From DATKEJ01 sp963768715 (lineage in GTDB: Bacteria > Bacteroidota > Rhodothermia > Rhodothermales > DATKEJ01), in contig CAVYJC010000003.1 of the NCBI GenBank assembly GCA_963768715.1, positions 248,001 through 312,000 on the forward strand: DNA of 64,000 bases, read 5' to 3'. How positions within the stretch are numbered: the stretch's first letter is position 1; every line of letters begins with the position of its first letter. Positions 9,043 through 17,278 of the stretch are shown one piece after another. The notes under the pieces are model-generated. The model saw only the letters and a program-made list of their open reading frames with translations, was not told where the DNA came from and did no database searches. The translations under genes and the position numbers were made by a program.

Positions 9043-10380
9043 ATGTTTGCGCTAGTATGGTTGCTCGTAGTGGCGAGCGCCCAGGCACAGTCCGGATATC
9101 TCGGCCCACCGGGGACAGATGCCGCGTCGATCACCCAGGGGTCGGCGCCCACGAAGCAGGCGGTCGACAACGCGTATGCACGACTGTCTGTCGCTTTCGA
9201 CGCCGTCAGAACCGGCGACACGCGACGAGCACTCCGTGAGCTCTCATCCGCCGAGTCCTCACTTCAGAAGACCGTTGCGTCATACCCCAGAAGTCGAGAT
9301 GCAGCCGTCGCACTCGGCGTGATCTACTTCTACAAGGCCTACTACGGAAACAGCAAGGACCTGCAGAAATGCATCGAGCACATGACGCACGTTCTGGAGG
9401 TGGATCCCTATGCCGATCAGGCCGCACGATATCTGGCATCTGCGTATGCTCAACTGGGTGACGGTCGATCGGTGATCTACTACGCGAACTACGTGGATGC
9501 TGTCTCATCCGACGCCGCTCTGAGGAGTGAAATGGCCCAGTTGCGAGCTCAGTACCAGAACGTGTTTCTAAGCAACTGGAATCCCTACCTCGATTATTAC
9601 GCCAGTGACGAGGCCAAGGTCACGGAATTCAACAAGCAGAAGTTTCGCAACGAAACGATTCTTGCAATTACTCCCGAGTACGAGCAGCAGCTCGGCGCGA
9701 ATGGACTCCAGAAGCTGACCGAAGGCTCCACGTTCTCGAGCGACGTGTCCACGAAGAACTACCTGCAGAATCTCGTCAACAAGCTCGCGATGAGATCACC
9801 TGGGCCGCCCTTCAATTACGTGGTGGACGTCCTCGAATCGGACGAGGTCAACGCAATGGCGCTTCCGGGCCGAATCGTGGTCAACTCAGGCCTTTTGCGC
9901 TTCGTCGACAACGAGGCCGAGCTGGCCGCCGTGCTCGCGCACGAGCTTGCTCACGTATACGCGCATCATGCGGCGAGGAAAGCCGTCGTCAACATGAAGA
10001 ACCAGAAGATCGTCGGCGGCATTCTTTCCCAGGTCAAAGTCAGTGGAGAACTTCAGATTCGCCTCCTCAACATCGGTGTCGAGGCGGGTCTGGAGCTGCT
10101 TCGACGAGGCTATAATCGGCGGCAGGAGATCGAAGCTGACCGGATGGGCACCCACATCGCCTACAATGCCGGCTACAACCCGACCTTCATGACGAGTTTC
10201 TTCGTGAAACTGTTCGAGGCGAACCCTCATTCACCGCCGCGCCTGCTCGCCACCCACCCCCCGACAGAAGACCGAATTGCCAACACGACTCATTATCTCG
10301 AACTCTTCCCTCTGGATAGAGAGATGCAGATCGACAGCCGTGAGTTCAAAGATATGAAGCAGCGCATGGGTCTGAGGTAG
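9043..10380 (+). CDS. M48-family metalloprotease with N-terminal helical repeats
   Basis: Start chosen at ATG 9043, which directly begins a signal peptide (MFALVWLLVVASAQAQ); a start at 8992 would put 17 polar residues before it. Residues ~50-170 are TPR-like helices (ALGVIYFYKAYYG, RYLASAYAQLGDG). The protease domain follows, with the zinc motif HELAHVYAHH and the third ligand in RRQEIEADRMG, then HPPTEDRI, the usual end of M48 domains. BepA/YfgC-like M48 enzymes act in periplasmic outer-membrane-protein quality control but carry TPRs at the C-terminus; here the repeats are at the N-terminus. Its neighbour is a putative outer-membrane barrel protein, which fits an envelope maintenance role. 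Confidence 0.84.
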   Translation: MFALVWLLVVASAQAQSGYLGPPGTDAASITQGSAPTKQAVDNAYARLSVAFDAVRTGDTRRALRELSSAESSLQKTVASYPRSRDAAVALGVIYFYKAYYGNSKDLQKCIEHMTHVLEVDPYADQAARYLASAYAQLGDGRSVIYYANYVDAVSSDAALRSEMAQLRAQYQNVFLSNWNPYLDYYASDEAKVTEFNKQKFRNETILAITPEYEQQLGANGLQKLTEGSTFSSDVSTKNYLQNLVNKLAMRSPGPPFNYVVDVLESDEVNAMALPGRIVVNSGLLRFVDNEAELAAVLAHELAHVYAHHAARKAVVNMKNQKIVGGILSQVKVSGELQIRLLNIGVEAGLELLRRGYNRRQEIEADRMGTHIAYNAGYNPTFMTSFFVKLFEANPHSPPRLLATHPPTEDRIANTTHYLELFPLDREMQIDSREFKDMKQRMGLR

Positions 10381-10444
10381 ATCGTCCAGTGACGAACAGT
10401 CTCCAGGGCATTTCGAGACGGCCCCGGAACGCTTCACTTTGCTT

Positions 10445-10452
10445 TATCTTTG
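10445..10452 (+). promoter_or_regulatory. TATCTTTG, possible Bacteroidota-type -7 box
   Basis: TATCTTTG matches the TAnnTTTG -7 element described for Bacteroidota promoters and lies 28 bases before the ATG of the propeller gene at 10480. No clear TTTG-type -33 element is seen at the expected distance, so the call is weak. Confidence 0.25.
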
Positions 10453-10479
10453 GGGACACCCAAACGACACCCAACGCCC

Positions 10480-11526
10480 ATGACAAGAATTCTCGTTGGA
10501 ACCGTCAAAGGCGGTTTCATCTTTTCGTCCGATGATGCCCGCCAGAATTGGAAACTCGAAAGGGAGATCTTCCCCGGCTGGAAGGTAACCGCTGCGGCAC
10601 GAACGTCCTCCGGTCGATACCTCACTGGGACGGCCAGCTTCGTGTACGGCGCCACGATTCAGGGAAGTCGTGATCTGGAGAACTGGGAGCAGGTCCCTCA
10701 ATCACCGGCTTTCGAGGAAGGCGGCGACAGACGCCTCGACGAAATCTGGCGCTTCAATGTCGAAACCGAAACGCTCTATGCAGGCGTCTCAGAGGCTGGT
10801 CTCTTCCGGAGTCGTGACGACGGCGATCACTGGGAGCCTGTCTCCGGACTCAACGATCACGAGACGAGAAGCGCCTGGATGCCAGGATTCGGCGGGCTAT
10901 GTGCGCATGCCATCCTCGTCGATCGTGCGAATCCCAATCGCCTGTGGTGCGGGATATCGGCTGTCGGCGTATTTCGATCGGACGACGGCGGGAATACCTG
11001 GCAACCACGCAACAGCGGCATCACCTCCGTCATCCCCGATGCGCCTGCCGGCATCGGGTACTGTGTCCACGGCCTGGCTTCCGACGCCGAAAACGCGGAT
11101 CGCATCTTTCGACAGGATCACATGGGCATGTATCGAACGACTAACGGCGGCGACTCGTGGGAACGAATCGAGAGCGGACTTCCCTCCGGATTCGGCTTTC
11201 CGATCAGACGCGATGCACACACCGGCACGCTATTCGCGTTTCCCGAAGAGAGCCCCGAGTACCGCATGCCGCCCGACCGCCGATTCCAACTCTACCGCAG
11301 TCGCTCGAACGGCGACTCGTGGGAACGGGCGGGGTCGGGTCCTCCATCCTACGCCGGCGTGCTGCGAGGCGCCCTTGCGGTTGACTCGCTGTCGCCTTGC
11401 GGCGTGTATGTCGGATCGACGTCAGGGACAGTACACATCAGTGCGGACGCGGGCGAAACGTGGACAGTTCTCCCGTACACGCTGCCGCGCGTGCTGTGCG
11501 TCGAGGTCTTCATGGGGGATGACTAA
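10480..11526 (+). CDS. BNR/sortilin-type beta-propeller protein (WD40/YVTN/BNR-like)
   Basis: 348 residues from ATG 10480 (MTRILVGTVKGGFIF); an in-frame TTG 30 bases upstream is less likely. Repeated BNR/Asp-box signatures mark a beta-propeller: SRDDGDHWEPV, SDDGGNTWQPR, TTNGGDSWERI, SRSNGDSWERA, SADAGETWTVL. No signal peptide is visible, so it is probably cytoplasmic. Proteins of this type resemble sialidase or photosystem-assembly propellers in fold but usually lack a shown enzyme activity. The stop codon overlaps the start of a ThiS/MoaD-like gene (TAATG), so the two are translationally coupled and probably functional partners. Confidence 0.8.
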   Translation: MTRILVGTVKGGFIFSSDDARQNWKLEREIFPGWKVTAAARTSSGRYLTGTASFVYGATIQGSRDLENWEQVPQSPAFEEGGDRRLDEIWRFNVETETLYAGVSEAGLFRSRDDGDHWEPVSGLNDHETRSAWMPGFGGLCAHAILVDRANPNRLWCGISAVGVFRSDDGGNTWQPRNSGITSVIPDAPAGIGYCVHGLASDAENADRIFRQDHMGMYRTTNGGDSWERIESGLPSGFGFPIRRDAHTGTLFAFPEESPEYRMPPDRRFQLYRSRSNGDSWERAGSGPPSYAGVLRGALAVDSLSPCGVYVGSTSGTVHISADAGETWTVLPYTLPRVLCVEVFMGDD

Positions 11527-11804
11527 TGGCCAGCGTCTCTGTTCGCCTGCCATCCCTTTTGACGTCGCTCCTTGACTTGCCGAGATCGATTGAAGTGGCG
11601 GGTGAAACGCTCGACGAAGCCCTCGGCGATCTGTGCCGGCGCCACCCGTCACTTGCCGTTCATCTTTTTGACGAATCCGGAGAATTTCGCGAGCACGTTC
11701 TCTGCTTCATAAACGACACAAATTCGCGAGAGGTCGATAGGTCAAAGCCGGGGCTGGAGGAGGGTGATGAAGTGACGATTCTCCAGGCCGTTTCGGGCGG
11801 ATGA
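11526..11804 (+). CDS. ThiS/MoaD-family ubiquitin-like sulfur-carrier protein
   Basis: 92 residues with the beta-grasp pattern of MoaD/ThiS: an N-terminal VSVRLPSLL strand, a central helix (TLDEALGDLCRRHPSL), FINDTNSRE, LEEGDEVTILQAVSGG, and the terminal Gly-Gly that is adenylated and thiocarboxylated in sulfur carriers. No E1-like, MoaE or ThiG gene lies nearby; the partner in sight is the BNR propeller whose stop overlaps this start by one base. It could supply sulfur for molybdopterin, thiamine, tRNA or another thio-compound. The family is clear, the pathway is not. Confidence 0.83.
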   Translation: MASVSVRLPSLLTSLLDLPRSIEVAGETLDEALGDLCRRHPSLAVHLFDESGEFREHVLCFINDTNSREVDRSKPGLEEGDEVTILQAVSGG

Positions 11805-11841
11805 TGACTGCCTTGCCGCTCTCCTCACCTCAACACTCAAA

Positions 11842-12327
11842 ATGGACGTCACAGGCCGTATCCTGAAGCTGCTCGAGAAGCACGAAGTCCCTTTTCGACA
11901 CCTGGAACATGCCGAAACGAGAACGTCAGAGGAATCGGCACTCGTCAGAGGAGAACCGCTCCGAAATGGGGCAAAAGCCATCGTTCTCAAGGTCGATGAG
12001 ACATTCATGGTCTTTGTGACGAGTGCCGCCCGACGTCTCGATTCGGGAAAGATCCGATCGCATTTCGGCGCCCGAAAGTCGCGTTTCGCCACACCGGACG
12101 AACTGCTCGAACTAACCGGACTCGTACCTGGGTCCGTCCCACCCTTCGGCCCGCCCGTTCTGGATCTGCCGATTTTCGTCGACCCGACGGTTTTTGAAAA
12201 CGATCGCGTAGCCTTTAACGCGGGCTCATTGACGGAATCGATCATTCTTTCCAGTGACGACTACCGGCAGGTCATAGACGCTACCGTCTTCCGTTTCACG
12301 AAGGATCCGGCTCCGGACAACGCGTGA
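11842..12327 (+). CDS. YbaK/ProX-family aminoacyl-tRNA deacylase
   Basis: 161 residues, the size of the single-domain YbaK/EbsC/ProXp family, which hydrolyses mischarged aminoacyl-tRNAs in trans. Supporting features are the N-terminal LLEKHEVPFRHLEHAE, KAIVLKVDETFMVFVTSAARRLD with the conserved catalytic-type Lys in AKAIV, and the late VPPFGPP segment typical of the substrate pocket. The specificity (Cys-tRNA-Pro, Ala-tRNA-Pro or other) cannot be set from sequence reading alone. It lies 37 bases after the ThiS-like gene and 1 base before the aldehyde dehydrogenase. Confidence 0.86.
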   Translation: MDVTGRILKLLEKHEVPFRHLEHAETRTSEESALVRGEPLRNGAKAIVLKVDETFMVFVTSAARRLDSGKIRSHFGARKSRFATPDELLELTGLVPGSVPPFGPPVLDLPIFVDPTVFENDRVAFNAGSLTESIILSSDDYRQVIDATVFRFTKDPAPDNA

Positions 12328-12328
12328 G

Positions 12329-13715
12329 ATGAACGATCCGCAGCAGATATTCGACCGGATGAGATCAGTCGCAGCTGAATCGCCGTGGCCCGACGTCGAC
12401 ACGAGGATAGAATGGCTGCGAGATCTAAGACGTGCAATCCTCCAACATCGTGGAGAAATCCGGAACGCCGTCGCAAGCGACTTCGACAAATCGGAGGTCG
12501 AGGCCGACCTGACCGAGATCATACCCGTCCTTCTCGAAATCAGAACGGCCCTTCGCAACCTCAAAGCCTGGGTGGTTCCAAAACGGATCCGGACTTCTTT
12601 CCCTCTCTGGGGTTTGACAACGCGGATTCAATATCACCCAAAAGGCGTCGTCCTGATCGTTGCCCCTTGGAACTACCCGTTCAATCTCAGTCTGGGTCCG
12701 CTCGTCTCAGCGCTTGCCGCCGGCAACCGCGCCATCGTCAAACCCTCCGAGCGAGTTCCTCACAGCTCTGGTCTCATATCCGACATTGTGCGCAGTGCGG
12801 TCCCCGAAGATGTCGTGACGGTTCTGCAAGGCGGCGCTGAAATGGGCGACCGCCTTCTGCAGCTCCCGTTCGACCACTTCTACTTTACCGGCGGGGAGCG
12901 CGTGGGCAAGCTGGTCGCACGGGCGGCCGCAACGCACCTTGCGCACGACCACTCTCGAGCTGGGTGGCAAATCGCCTGCCATCGTCGATGGTACGCTGGG
13001 CATGCAGGAGTGCGCAGAAAAGATCATCCGAGGGAAGTACCTCAATGCGGGACAGACGTGCATTGCACCCGACTATGTCGTGGTGCATGAGGAGCACTTC
13101 GACCGGTTCGTGAAAGAGGCGCTGGCCCAGGCCGCGCGCTTTGAGAAGGCGACGGAAATCGCGTCTCCGGTAGACGAGGCCCACGACCGCCGCCTGAAAA
13201 GCCTGCTCGAGGACGCTTTAAATCAGGGGGCCGTATTGCAGCCATCCGACAAAGAGAAGAGATCACTGACAATCGTTACCGGGGTGCCGCTGACGTGCCG
13301 GCTCATGCAGGAGGAGATCTTCGGACCGATCTTGCCCGTGCTTCGATATCGGGGCGAAGAAGAGCTCATGGGTATCCTGAACCGGAATCCAACGCCGCTT
13401 TCGACTTACGTCTTTTCCCGCGACGAGGTCTTTGTAGACAAACTCGTTCGAATCTTCCCGACCGGGAGCGTTTCTGTCAATGAGACGCTCGTGCATTTCG
13501 TCCACCCGCGTCTACCGTTCGGAGGGGTTGGCCGGAGCGGTTTTGGACGAAGTCACGGACGTTTCGGCTTCGAAACGTTTTCGAATCCAGTTCCGGTCAT
13601 GCGTCAGAACCTCCGACGGGGAGTAGTTCCGTTGATCTATCCTGCCTCCGGCCCTTTGCAGGATTGGATGCGAAGGATTCTCTATCGGATCGTTGGAGGG
13701 AAGGATCCGAGGTGA
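12329..13715 (+). CDS. Aldehyde dehydrogenase, ALDH3-like (frame change near 12935-12950)
   Basis: An NAD(P)-dependent aldehyde dehydrogenase of ~461 residues when two frames are joined, the length of ALDH3-type enzymes. Frame 1 gives VLIVAPWNYPFNLSLGPLVS, IVKPSERVP and FYFTGGERVGKLVARAAATHLA. Frame 2 resumes with TLELGGKSPAIVDG (general-base Glu), the catalytic Cys in NAGQTCIAPDYV, EEIFGPILPVL and FGGVGRSGFGRSHG. The junction sits between GCAACGCACCTTGCG and ACCACTCTCGAG, where one extra base (or two missing) breaks the otherwise continuous ATHLA-TTLELGG. As written, the first frame stops at 13090 without the catalytic Cys. It probably oxidises fatty or aromatic aldehydes and ends 56 bases from a convergent flavin monooxygenase. 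Confidence 0.87.
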
Positions 13716-13771
13716 TCGGTGGCCACCGGCTGCCATTCGTAGTCGCTATCCTCTCGACAATCGTCCTGGCG

Positions 13772-15067
13772 CTACTGTCTGCTGCGTTCCTCGTGGATGC
13801 GTCGCAGGTAATCGAAGAAATCGATTTCAAGTGTGTGGCGGCGTGATCGCACATACTCGTCGTCGATCCGTCTTCGCTCCGCCTCGATCTCGCTCCACAT
13901 TGCGTCGGCATCGGGGAGACGGCACCTCCCGTTCATCAAGTCGGCTATCCACTCAGACTGTGCCTCAACGAGTGGCGCGACCGCACCCAGCGGCTGTATG
14001 AGTCCGACAAAGAACAACTTTTCGATCCCGGGATGCACAACATGACAGTACAAATCGATTCGATTGTCCGATACATGGACCAAGTCGTCGTCAAGAAACG
14101 GGAAGACCACGTCGAAACCGGTTGCCATTATGATCGCGTCGTACGGTTCTGCGGTTTCGTCGGCAAAATGCACCTGTTCGCCGTCGACCGACTTCACCGC
14201 CGGCCGGATCGTGATCTCGCCGTGGCCGATGAGACTCAAGAAATCACTCGAGATCGTCGGATGCTCCGTGCCGAGGGGATTAGGCGGCGGCGGGAATCCA
14301 TACGATGCCTGTTTTCCCCTTGCCAGAAACAGCAGGAACTGGAACAGCTTGCGCTGGACGGCTTTGGGCAAGCGTGAGGTCAGATCCGATGTCCACAAGT
14401 CGATCGGCCGACCGAGGACGTATTTCGGCACGACGTGTGCCCCGCGCCGCGTCGATACCGAGATGGCATCGGCCAGACCCGCGAGATCGCCGGCAATGTC
14501 GCAGGCCGAATTTCCGGTGCCTACGATCAGAACGCGCTGTCCGAGGAAGTCGAGGGGCGTTTTGTAGTCACTCGAGTGGAGCAGCTGCCCCGAAAACGAA
14601 CCTTCCGGTTTTGGGAAATGGGGCTGCCAATGATGCCCGTTGGCAACGATCATCGCGTCGAACGTTTCGAGCTGATGCGAACCGTCGGGACGCGTCACGG
14701 TAACGGCGAACCCGCCATCCGGACGCTTGCCTACGTGCTCGACGCGATGCTGGAAACGAATCGGATCGCTAAGCTCGAATCGATCCACGAAGTCGTCGAG
14801 GTACTGCAAAACCTGCCTGTGACTGGGAAAGTCGGGGTAGTCGACGGGCATGGGGAATTCAGGGAAACCCGACCGGTCTTTCGATGTGTTCGTGTGGAGC
14901 GAGGCATAGATGTGTGACATCCCGTTGTCATTGTCGAGGCGCCACAATCCACCGATGGCGGAGCCGGCCTCATAACAGACGAACGGAAGATCGGCCTTCT
15001 GAAGTGCTCGCATGGCCGCAATGCCGGAGATCCCGGCTCCGATTATGCAGGTTTTGGGGAGACCCAT
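13772..15067 (-). CDS. Flavin-containing monooxygenase (FMO/NAD(P)-binding family)
   Basis: 431 residues from ATG 15067 (MGLPKTCIIGAG), which begins right at the FAD-binding Rossmann motif GAGISGIAAMRAL. The longer frame from 15151 would overlap the upstream thioesterase gene, so the internal start is preferred. A second dinucleotide motif VLIVGTGNSACDIAGDL binds NADPH, and FSGQLLHSSDYKTP matches the FMO fingerprint FxGxxxHxxxY. ATGFD near the C-terminus is the usual class-B monooxygenase element. It likely oxygenates a soft nucleophile or ketone; the substrate is unknown. The gene starts 13 bases after the thioesterase stop, probably as one transcript. Confidence 0.88.
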   Translation of the reverse strand: MGLPKTCIIGAGISGIAAMRALQKADLPFVCYEAGSAIGGLWRLDNDNGMSHIYASLHTNTSKDRSGFPEFPMPVDYPDFPSHRQVLQYLDDFVDRFELSDPIRFQHRVEHVGKRPDGGFAVTVTRPDGSHQLETFDAMIVANGHHWQPHFPKPEGSFSGQLLHSSDYKTPLDFLGQRVLIVGTGNSACDIAGDLAGLADAISVSTRRGAHVVPKYVLGRPIDLWTSDLTSRLPKAVQRKLFQFLLFLARGKQASYGFPPPPNPLGTEHPTISSDFLSLIGHGEITIRPAVKSVDGEQVHFADETAEPYDAIIMATGFDVVFPFLDDDLVHVSDNRIDLYCHVVHPGIEKLFFVGLIQPLGAVAPLVEAQSEWIADLMNGRCRLPDADAMWSEIEAERRRIDDEYVRSRRHTLEIDFFDYLRRIHEERSRQ

Positions 15068-15080
15068 GCTTCTTGCCGCG

Positions 15081-15530
15081 CTACGCAGGCTTATCGTTTC
15101 TCTGGACAACCGCCATGGTGAGCCTGCTGATACAAACAAGGCGTCCGCCATCGTCCGTGATCCGGATGGACCAGACCTGAGACGTCCGACCGAGGTGGAT
15201 CGGCTCGGCTCGCGCCGAGACTTTACCGCCCGTCACCGGCCGAAGATGGTTGGCATTGATTTCCATCCCGACGCAGAAGGCATGATCAAAATCGACGCAG
15301 AGATTGGCGGCTGTGCTGCCTACCGTCTCCGCAAGAGCAACGGATGCTCCGCCATGCAGGAGTCCCAACGGCTGTTTCGTTGTTTCATCGACCGGCATGG
15401 TGGCGATAATATGATCCGTACCGATTATCGTGAAGCGTATCCCCAGATGCTCAACCATACTGTTGGCGCCGCGGTGATTGACTTCTTCGAGCGTGAAGGG
15501 TCTAAACCAAATAGAAGGCTGATCGTCCAT
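15081..15530 (-). CDS. Hotdog-fold acyl-CoA thioesterase (PaaI/MenI-like)
   Basis: 149 residues with the single hotdog domain pattern: HLGIRFTIIGTDHIIATMPV, then QPLGLLHGGASVALAETVGS, where HGG and the Glu on the hotdog helix correspond to the active region of PaaI/YbgC/MenI-type thioesterases. C-terminal SQVWSIRITDDGGRLVCISR is the usual closing hairpin. It would hydrolyse an acyl-CoA in the cytoplasm. The divergent neighbour is a UbiE/MenG methyltransferase, so a 1,4-dihydroxy-2-naphthoyl-CoA thioesterase (MenI) role in menaquinone synthesis is plausible but is inferred from context only. Confidence 0.83.
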   Translation of the reverse strand: MDDQPSIWFRPFTLEEVNHRGANSMVEHLGIRFTIIGTDHIIATMPVDETTKQPLGLLHGGASVALAETVGSTAANLCVDFDHAFCVGMEINANHLRPVTGGKVSARAEPIHLGRTSQVWSIRITDDGGRLVCISRLTMAVVQRNDKPA

Positions 15531-15584
15531 TCTGGTCAGTTGACTGGCAAGGCCGCAGAAACGTTGCGAGTATAGTACATCCCG

Positions 15585-16391
15585 GTGCCATTAACCAAGA
15601 CGGAGTATCTTCCGGCGCCGGTGGCCATTGGCCACACGATCAAGGAAACAGAAGGTCTCGTGGCAAAAGAAATTCCCGATCCCGGGCAGGCGCCCGGAAA
15701 GCGAAAAGACGTGCAGGTAATGTTCGATGCCATCGCGCATCGATACGATTTGCTCAATCACCTGCTGAGCTTCGGGATCGATCGCATCTGGCGGCGGCAA
15801 GCGGTGGCCATGCTGCGCAGTGATGCACCGCGTTCTATCCTCGACGTCGCGACCGGAACCGGAGACCTGGCTATCCGCGCACTTTCGCTCTCGCCCGAGC
15901 GCATAGTCGGCGTCGACATATCGGAGAAGATGCTCGAGAGGGGGCGTCAAAAGGTCGCGGCAATCGGCGCCGGCGAAGTCATCGAAATGTGTACTGGTGC
16001 ATCCGAGGAGCTTCCGTTTTCAGACGATACGTTCGACGCCGCCATGGTGGCTTTCGGCGTGAGAAATTTCGAGAACCTGAGAGCGGGGTTATCGGAAATT
16101 GCACGCGTCGTCCGCGCCGGTGGACCGCTCGTCGTACTCGAGTTCAGCCGGCCCGAACACTTCCCCGTCAAGCAGCTCTACGGCCTCTATTTCCGGTACG
16201 TGGTGCCGAACGTGGGACGAACGATTTCGCGGCACAAACACGCCTACCAGTATCTGCCGGACTCCGTCAGCGCCTTTCCGTCAGGCGAGGACTTTCTCGC
16301 GGAGATGGAGGCATCGGGATTTGAGGACCTCCGCGCAAAGAAGCTGACTTTCGGAATCGCTTCCCTGTACTTCGGACGCTCTAGAGATTGA
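15585..16391 (+). CDS. menG: Demethylmenaquinone methyltransferase, UbiE/MenG family
   Basis: A class-I SAM methyltransferase with all UbiE/MenG signatures: MFDAIAHRYDLLNHLLSFGI, ILDVATGTGDLAI (SAM motif I), VVGVDISEKML-like GVDISEKMLERG, FGVRNFENL, LVVLEFSRPEHFPVKQLYGLY and SRHKHAYQYLPDSV. It performs the last C-methylation of menaquinone. The frame opens at GTG 15585, but a GTG at 15660 would remove an atypical ~25-residue extension and is a fair alternative. The 3' end overlaps the convergent anti-sigma kinase gene by 11 bases. Confidence 0.92.
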   Translation: MPLTKTEYLPAPVAIGHTIKETEGLVAKEIPDPGQAPGKRKDVQVMFDAIAHRYDLLNHLLSFGIDRIWRRQAVAMLRSDAPRSILDVATGTGDLAIRALSLSPERIVGVDISEKMLERGRQKVAAIGAGEVIEMCTGASEELPFSDDTFDAAMVAFGVRNFENLRAGLSEIARVVRAGGPLVVLEFSRPEHFPVKQLYGLYFRYVVPNVGRTISRHKHAYQYLPDSVSAFPSGEDFLAEMEASGFEDLRAKKLTFGIASLYFGRSRD

Positions 16392-16827
16392 CGCTGTTGT
16401 TCGAATCGGCGTTGCGGAATTTAGTCAAATGCACTTCGTTGAAACGTCCCCGTCGCTCATATTCAACAAGGTCCATCAGTCGCCGCATGATATCGACGCC
16501 AAAACCACCGCCGCGCCTCGCTCTGATGGCCTCGGCGAGATTGGGGCGCCTGTAGTGATCGAAGTCGAATGAGTCCCCCTGATCGCGAATGGTAACCGTA
16601 AATCGCTCGGCATCTTCCACGATGCGGATGTCGACCGGCCCCGACCCGCGCCCACGGTATGCATGCCGGATGACGTTCGTGCACGCCTCGTCGACGGCAA
16701 GCGACATCTGATCGACGACGTCGGCCGAGAAGCCATAGTCGCGCGCGTGCTGCTCGACAAACTCGCGGACGGCGCTCAGCTTAAGCGTCGTACTGGGGAT
16801 GGTCAATCTTGAAGACTTGCGGCCCAC
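16381..16827 (-). CDS. Anti-sigma regulatory factor, HATPase_c serine kinase (RsbW-like)
   Basis: 148 residues with GHKL/HATPase signatures of RsbW/SpoIIAB-type kinases: N-box VDEACTNVIRHAYRG, then RDQGDSFDF, and the Gly-rich lid RRGGGFGVDIMRRLMD. Starts at GTG. These proteins bind a sigma factor or another partner and phosphorylate a STAS-domain antagonist on Ser/Thr. The STAS gene (16870) and a SpoIIE-type phosphatase (17279) lie directly upstream in the same orientation, so this is the kinase arm of a partner-switching module. No sigma-factor gene is adjacent, so the controlled target is unknown. Confidence 0.89.
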   Translation of the reverse strand: MGRKSSRLTIPSTTLKLSAVREFVEQHARDYGFSADVVDQMSLAVDEACTNVIRHAYRGRGSGPVDIRIVEDAERFTVTIRDQGDSFDFDHYRRPNLAEAIRARRGGGFGVDIMRRLMDLVEYERRGRFNEVHLTKFRNADSNNSVNL

Positions 16828-16869
16828 GTGTACTCTTGGAGGTCGGTCTTAGCGGAAACGAAAAACGAA

Positions 16870-17244
16870 TCAGTTGTCCCCGGACGGGCCCGCTTGGGCG
16901 TCCTGAAACTTTGAGATTGCATCGTGCTCCGTGTCCATTATGTCAAAAAGGACAGGGAATCCGAGCAGATCGAATACGTTGTACACACGGGGCTGAAGCG
17001 CCGTGATCTTTATATCCCCTCCCTTGTCTCTCACCTCCTCGATAAACGCCATAAAGACGCCGAGACCCGCCGACGAGATATACTCGAGCCGGGTACCCTG
17101 GACGATAATTCTGTGCTGCTCACCGTCCAGGCACTTTCTGATGGCAGCCTCAAAGTCGGGCGCCGTGTGAGCGTCCAGATCTCCCTCTAGATCGAGAATC
17201 TGAATGGAACCTGATTGTCTGAACGTGACCGAAAAATTGCTCAT
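16870..17244 (-). CDS. STAS-domain anti-sigma factor antagonist
   Basis: 124 residues covering one STAS domain. ILDLEGDLDAHTAPDFEAAI is the standard N-terminal strand-helix unit. YISSAGLGVFMAF holds the phosphorylatable Ser (Ser57 or Ser58) targeted by RsbW-like kinases. The final ~12 residues (AQAGPSGDN) are a disordered tail. In the unphosphorylated state it would sequester the HATPase protein encoded 42 bases downstream; the phosphatase encoded 34 bases upstream would reset it. Confidence 0.9.
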   Translation of the reverse strand: MSNFSVTFRQSGSIQILDLEGDLDAHTAPDFEAAIRKCLDGEQHRIIVQGTRLEYISSAGLGVFMAFIEEVRDKGGDIKITALQPRVYNVFDLLGFPVLFDIMDTEHDAISKFQDAQAGPSGDN

Positions 17245-17278
17245 CTTCTGTTGGGGATTGTTCTTCTATTCGACGGTG

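Noticed and set aside
8244..9221. 325-codon minus-strand frame opposite the SH3/barrel and M48 genes
   Set aside because: It spans two real genes on the other strand and has no signal peptide, motif or sensible context.
13706..13765. Possible bidirectional terminator between aldehyde dehydrogenase and flavin monooxygenase
   Set aside because: GGTGGCCACC is palindromic but has no loop or T-run on either strand.
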